Of a stretch of DNA of 64,000 bases, positions 60,462-64,000 are shown piece by piece (the stretch's first letter is position 1; the number at the start of each line of letters is the position of its first letter). The DNA lies in the NCBI RefSeq assembly GCF_001955695.1, contig NZ_CP019236.1, positions 5,518,001 through 5,582,000 of the forward strand, in the 5' to 3' direction. The translations under genes were made by a program, and so were the position numbers. The stretch is from Rhodoferax koreense (GTDB lineage: Bacteria > Pseudomonadota > Gammaproteobacteria > Burkholderiales > Burkholderiaceae_C). Below the pieces are notes generated by a model. It worked only from the letters and a program-made list of their open reading frames with translations. It had not been told where the DNA came from and did not search any database.

Positions 60462-61775
60462 TCACGAATAGGCCGGCATGTCCTCTGCGCTTTCATTCGG
60501 CTCTTCCTCCCTGAGCCGCAGTGCGTCGATCTTCTCCGCCAGGTACAGCGCGTCGCGCGCCACACCCGAGAAGCGGCCCGAGCCCCAGGTGTAGAGCCAG
60601 GGCAGGCCAAGGAAATACAGGCCCGGCTGCTGCGTCACGCCACGCACATGGCCCGGATGGCCGCGGCCATCGAACACCGGCGCCTCGACCCAGCGGAAGT
60701 CGGGCTGAAAGCCGATGCACCAGACGATGGCCGTGATGCCGGCCGCCGCCAGGTCCAGCGTGGCGCGCTCCTGCGCGGGTACCCAGGTAGCCTGGTAGAC
60801 GGAAGCTGGCTCGGTGGTCGCGATGCCATTCTTCTCGATGTATTTATCAATGGAGGCATTGATGCCGTTGTAGACCTGGTCGGCCTGGTCCAGGCTCCGC
60901 GCGAGGTCGCAGGCGAACTGCAGCGTCGTGCCCTCGAGGCCCTTCAAAACGCCATAGAGCTCCATGCCTTCGCTGGCAAAGCGGCGCAGGTCGATGTCGC
61001 GCCCGCCGTCGCGGCCGGTCACGTAGTGGTTGGTGTTGTCGCGCACGCCTTCGCGCAGCGGATGTTCGTGCACCGGCATGTCGTAGTAGTGCATGTCGGC
61101 CAGCCAGTCGACCACGTCCTTGCCGCGGTAGAAGCGGGCACAGCGCGGCGCATTGCCGACGGCAAGAAAGACCTTGCGGCCGGCCAGGTGCAGGTCTTCG
61201 GCGATCTGCGAGCCCGACTGGCCCGAGCCCACGACCAGCACCGCGCCTTCGGGCAGCGAGGCCGCATTGCGGTATTGCTCAGAGTGGACTTGTGTGATGC
61301 CGGCCGGCAGCCGTTCGGCCAGGCGCGGAATGATCGGCAGGTGGTAACCACCGCTGGCCACCACCACCTGGTCGGCCGTGAAGTCGCCGGCCGATGTGGA
61401 GACACCGAAGCCGCCGCCCGCCTGCTGCGCGCGAGGCGCGACACGGCGCACGGTGACGCCTTCGATGAGCGGCGCATCCACCTTGGCACGGAAGCCGGCC
61501 AGGTAGGCGTTGATCTCGTCCTTCTTCATGAAGCCGTGCGGGTCGCTACCGCTGTATTCATGGCCCGGCAGCTTGCACTGCCAATTCGGCGTGACCAGGC
61601 AGAAGTTGTCCCAGCGCTGGTTCTGCCAAGCATGCATGGCATGGTGCTTTTCGAGCACGACATGGTCGATGCCGCGCTGCTGCAGGTGGTAGCTCAGCGA
61701 CAGGCCGGCCTGGCCGCCGCCCACGATGGCGACGCTGCTGTGGCTGGGGAGTTGGGAGGGCGAGAGGGTCGGCAT
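60462..61775 (-). CDS. MSMEG_0569-family flavin-dependent oxidoreductase (Nit1C-type cluster)
   Basis: A 437-residue FMO-like protein: VAIVGGGQAGLSLSYHL near 17-33 (FAD) and VLVVGSGQSGSQIAEDL near 175 (NADPH). It is the last gene of the minus-strand set with an MSMEG_0570-like protein, a glycosyltransferase and an AIR-synthase-like protein, which is the conserved Nit1C neighbourhood. AAGGA 7 bases upstream sets the ATG at 61775. Confidence 0.87.
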   Translation of the reverse strand: MPTLSPSQLPSHSSVAIVGGGQAGLSLSYHLQQRGIDHVVLEKHHAMHAWQNQRWDNFCLVTPNWQCKLPGHEYSGSDPHGFMKKDEINAYLAGFRAKVDAPLIEGVTVRRVAPRAQQAGGGFGVSTSAGDFTADQVVVASGGYHLPIIPRLAERLPAGITQVHSEQYRNAASLPEGAVLVVGSGQSGSQIAEDLHLAGRKVFLAVGNAPRCARFYRGKDVVDWLADMHYYDMPVHEHPLREGVRDNTNHYVTGRDGGRDIDLRRFASEGMELYGVLKGLEGTTLQFACDLARSLDQADQVYNGINASIDKYIEKNGIATTEPASVYQATWVPAQERATLDLAAAGITAIVWCIGFQPDFRWVEAPVFDGRGHPGHVRGVTQQPGLYFLGLPWLYTWGSGRFSGVARDALYLAEKIDALRLREEEPNESAEDMPAYS

Positions 61776-61804
61776 GGCGAAGTCCTTCAAGATGGATTGG
61801 GGGG

Positions 61805-62089
61805 TCAGGCGTCTTCGAACGCCAGCATCTCGACCGGTGCCAGCGGGTCGAACCGCGCGGCGCGTTGTTCGATGTCGGCCAGTTGGTCGTTGGCGCGCGA
61901 ACAGGCGAAGCCGAACTTGGCCTCGACGCGGTCGGACGCGATCTGCGTGGCCTGGCGGATACGCGGCAAAAATTCGGCGAGCGGATACGCCGTGCCGGTG
62001 GTGAAGAAGTCCTTGATCACCAGTGAAGGCGAATAACAGGTGGTCTCGGTCTGGTCGGGCCAGCGCAGGATGTAGTGCATGGAAGGCAT
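61805..62089 (-). CDS. MSMEG_0570-family nitrogen starvation response protein
   Basis: A 94-residue small protein: MHYILRWPDQTETTCYSPSL, KDFF, YPLAEFLPR and FACSRANDQLADIEQ, matching the MSMEG_0570 family from memory. The biochemical role is unknown; the family is tied to Nit1C clusters. Separated by 29 bases from the flavin oxidoreductase gene. Confidence 0.85.
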   Translation of the reverse strand: MPSMHYILRWPDQTETTCYSPSLVIKDFFTTGTAYPLAEFLPRIRQATQIASDRVEAKFGFACSRANDQLADIEQRAARFDPLAPVEMLAFEDA

Positions 62090-62102
62090 GGGGCTCCTCG
62101 GT

Positions 62103-63260
62103 TCAGGCTTGGCAATGGACAGGTTGGGCGCGGTAGTGCGCGAGATGCTGGGCGGCGCTGGCCGGCCACGAGAAGCGGCGGCACACGGCGGGCAGCGCGA
62201 AAGGCGCACGCTGCAGCGCGGTGTCCAGCGCAGCCGTGATGGACGGCACGTCCAGCGGGTCGGCCCAGGCGACCGGCGCATCGCCCAGGTATTCGGTGAA
62301 CGGCGCGATGTTGGAGACGACCACCGGTGTGCCGCTGGCCAGCGCCTCCAGCACCACCAGGCCGAAGCCCTCGCGCAAAGAAGGCATGGCGACCACACGG
62401 GCGAGGCGGAACAGCGCCGGCATGTCGGCATCGCGCACCGGGCCCGTCAGGACGACGTCTTCGCCAGTTCCCTGGCGCAAGCCGCTGGCGGCGAGGTCGG
62501 CCTGGAAGGCCCGGGCATAAGCGTCGTGGTCGAGCAGGCTGGCGCCGCCGGCGATCACGAGCTGGGTGTCGGGCCGGCGCACTTGCAGCGCGGCGAAGGC
62601 CGCGAGCAGGCGCCGGGTGTTCTTGCGCTCTTCCACCCCACCCACGGCCAGCACCACGGCGCCCCCGGGACGCAGGCCGTGCCGCACCGCCACCCGCGCA
62701 TCGCCGGGCTCGGGCCGCGGGCTGTAGCGCCGCAGGTTGACGCCGTTGTGCACCAGGCCGGCCTCGATGCCGTGTTCATCGCGCAGGAAGTCCTGCCAGA
62801 CCCGGCTCACACACAGGACCTGCCGCGCCTCGGCGAACGCCCGGTGCTGCCAAGCCGTGAGGCGCGGGTTGTCGAACACGTCGAGGTGGTGCACGGTGCG
62901 CACGAAGCCCTCGATCAGGCCCTGGTCGCGCAGGTTGGCCAACGCGTTGCCGCTGATGCTGTCCTGCGCATGGAACAGGTCGAAGCTGCGGTGCTGCAGC
63001 AGTTCGCTGAAATAAGCGACGAAAGCCGCGATGCGCGACGCCACCATGGCCTCCACGCCGGGCAGGGTCTGGGCCGTGGGCACGAGCACCAGCTCGCACG
63101 CCACCGGACGGAACATCCGCTGGCCGGCCGTGGCCGGCGCGAACACCGTGACCACGTGGCCTGCGGCCTGCAGCGCCTCGGCCAGCTCCAGCGTATGGAC
63201 CACGCCGCCGCGTGGATTCACGGAATGGGTGAGCAAAGCAATGCGCAGTGATTCAGGCAT
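62103..63260 (-). CDS. MSMEG_0565-family glycosyltransferase
   Basis: A 385-residue GT-B fold, GT4-like: N-terminal LLTHSVNPRGGVVHTLELAEAL, C-terminal donor site SLREGFGLVVLEALASGTPVV. In the Nit1C neighbourhood its acceptor is unknown. It overlaps the AIR-synthase-like gene by 8 bases. Confidence 0.88.
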   Translation of the reverse strand: MPESLRIALLTHSVNPRGGVVHTLELAEALQAAGHVVTVFAPATAGQRMFRPVACELVLVPTAQTLPGVEAMVASRIAAFVAYFSELLQHRSFDLFHAQDSISGNALANLRDQGLIEGFVRTVHHLDVFDNPRLTAWQHRAFAEARQVLCVSRVWQDFLRDEHGIEAGLVHNGVNLRRYSPRPEPGDARVAVRHGLRPGGAVVLAVGGVEERKNTRRLLAAFAALQVRRPDTQLVIAGGASLLDHDAYARAFQADLAASGLRQGTGEDVVLTGPVRDADMPALFRLARVVAMPSLREGFGLVVLEALASGTPVVVSNIAPFTEYLGDAPVAWADPLDVPSITAALDTALQRAPFALPAVCRRFSWPASAAQHLAHYRAQPVHCQA

Positions 63261-64000
63261 GCAAGGCCTCGCGCGCGGTGATGAAGGTTTGTTCGGCCAC
63301 GTTCCACAACAAGGCGTGTTCGCCTTCGTGAGTCAACAACACCTCGGGGGTTTCGGTGACTTCGCCGATCACCGCGCAAGCCAGCCCGCGCGAGGTGAAC
63401 CGCGCGAGCACTTGCGCTGTGTGTTCAGGCCGCACGCTCAGGACGAAGCCGTAGCTCGGGAACGCGCAGAGCCAGCGCAGCAACTCCGCTTCGGTCTGCA
63501 CCTCGGCCGGCCGCGGCACCGCGCCGATGTCGATGCGCGCGCCGACCTTCGAACATTCGAGCAGCATCAGCGCCGTGCCGACCACACCCGCCATGCTGAT
63601 GTCCTTGGCCGCATCGCACAGGCCGGTTTCGGCCAACTCGGGCAGCAGTTCCAGGTCGGCACGCAGGCGGCTGGCGGGCGCGCTTGTCGATGCGTTCCAG
63701 TACGGATAGGGCTCCTGGTACGCGCCTCGCAGATCCACCGCCATCACCAACCGGTCGCCAGGCCGCGCGTTGAAGCTCGTGAGCAGGCGACGGGCGCGGC
63801 CGAGGATGGCGACTGCAAGCTGCCCGTGCATCGCGCGGTTGTTGCTGTGGCCGCCGACGATGGGCACGCCGTAGCGTTGCGAAGCCGTCGCCATGCCTTC
63901 GAGCACCTGCGCGGCCGGGTCCATGCCTTTGCTCCACAGCGCATCGACCACGGCCAGCGGCCGGCCGCCCATGGCGTAGATGTCGCTCACGTTGACCATC
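63253..64000 (-). CDS. AIR-synthase-like protein of the MSMEG_0567/sll0787 family (5' end outside the window)
   Basis: The last 249 codons of a PurM-fold protein: MVNVSDIYAMGGRPLAVVDA is the internal ATP-binding text of the family, and GDRLVMAVDLRG and KDISMAGVVGTALML follow. The true start lies beyond 64000. The PurM fold suggests ATP-dependent chemistry on an unknown substrate in the Nit1C cluster. Confidence 0.85.
   Translation of the reverse strand, partial: MVNVSDIYAMGGRPLAVVDALWSKGMDPAAQVLEGMATASQRYGVPIVGGHSNNRAMHGQLAVAILGRARRLLTSFNARPGDRLVMAVDLRGAYQEPYPYWNASTSAPASRLRADLELLPELAETGLCDAAKDISMAGVVGTALMLLECSKVGARIDIGAVPRPAEVQTEAELLRWLCAFPSYGFVLSVRPEHTAQVLARFTSRGLACAVIGEVTETPEVLLTHEGEHALLWNVAEQTFITAREALHA

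Noticed and set aside
1..64000. tRNA, rRNA, riboswitch and origin search by eye
   Set aside because: No cloverleaf with a GGTTCGA-type T-arm, no rRNA core sequence, no DnaA-box cluster and no recognisable riboswitch was seen; a covariance-model scan would be needed to exclude small RNAs.

Overview
The window looks like chromosomal DNA of a Burkholderiales bacterium, most likely Comamonadaceae (Variovorax/Acidovorax/Xenophilus-like). The grounds are very high GC with strong GC3 bias, four Bug-type solute-binding proteins without their membrane subunits, genus-typical dispersed repeats around 10.7-11.0 kb, and a large stock of aromatic-acid catabolism genes. The genus is inference; no rRNA or tRNA is visible to anchor it.

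Layout. 1-6051: 3' part of a cyclic beta-1,2-glucan synthase (ndvB). 6052-9835: a lower-GC insertion carrying one large PHP-domain/SMC-like ATPase (TrlF-like, possible defence gene) flanked by gene-free or decayed DNA. 9836-11668: small membrane and hypothetical genes, an array of degenerate intergenic repeats, and an orphan ABC ATPase. 11670-18254 (minus): a compact seven-gene lipid-modification operon (FAD oxidoreductase, DUF1365, cyclopropane-fatty-acid-synthase-like methyltransferase, chalcone-isomerase-like protein, GPH/MFS transporter, DUF3833 lipoprotein, SDR). 18568-21938: periplasmic glutathione peroxidase, a diiron ferritin-like protein, a degenerate HD-GYP protein and rfaE2. 21944-28378 (minus): a complete TetR-regulated RND efflux system.

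28469-37998: a LysR regulator divergent from a nine-gene operon, made of a polyamine/opine-type ABC importer, two DAO-type FAD oxidases, a 2Fe-2S subunit, an FAD/NAD(P) subunit with a BFD-like iron-sulfur site, and RidA. It looks like an uptake-and-oxidation module for an amine, imino acid or opine. 38256-39526: an outer-membrane beta-barrel protein and a secreted hypothetical.

39545-60449: an aromatic catabolism zone. One cluster holds a MobA-like 3-hydroxybenzoate 4-monooxygenase, a Bug protein and a class II aldolase-family protein beside a LysR. A GntR regulator faces a Bug protein and an M29/NicX-like enzyme across an intergenic region with two perfect ATGCATGCAT palindromes. A full upper phthalate 4,5-pathway follows: reductase, dihydrodiol dehydrogenase and MarR on the minus strand; Rieske oxygenase, Bug, 4,5-dihydroxyphthalate decarboxylase and an EamA transporter on the plus strand. 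After it come an HTH-citrate synthase fusion, another Bug protein, a ThDP decarboxylase-like enzyme and an aldehyde dehydrogenase. The phthalate and 3-hydroxybenzoate routes would both end in protocatechuate; no ring-cleavage genes for it are in the window.

60462-64000 (minus): the downstream half of a conserved Nit1C/MSMEG_0565-0572-type cluster (flavin oxidoreductase, MSMEG_0570-like small protein, glycosyltransferase, AIR-synthase-like protein), cut by the window end.

The most unusual observation is that one two-hairpin dispersed repeat occurs twice, at the 5' ends of two unrelated genes (chalcone-isomerase-like and RND adaptor), and is read in the same frame to give near-identical signal-peptide cores. 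All family assignments are from motif recognition; no database search was run.
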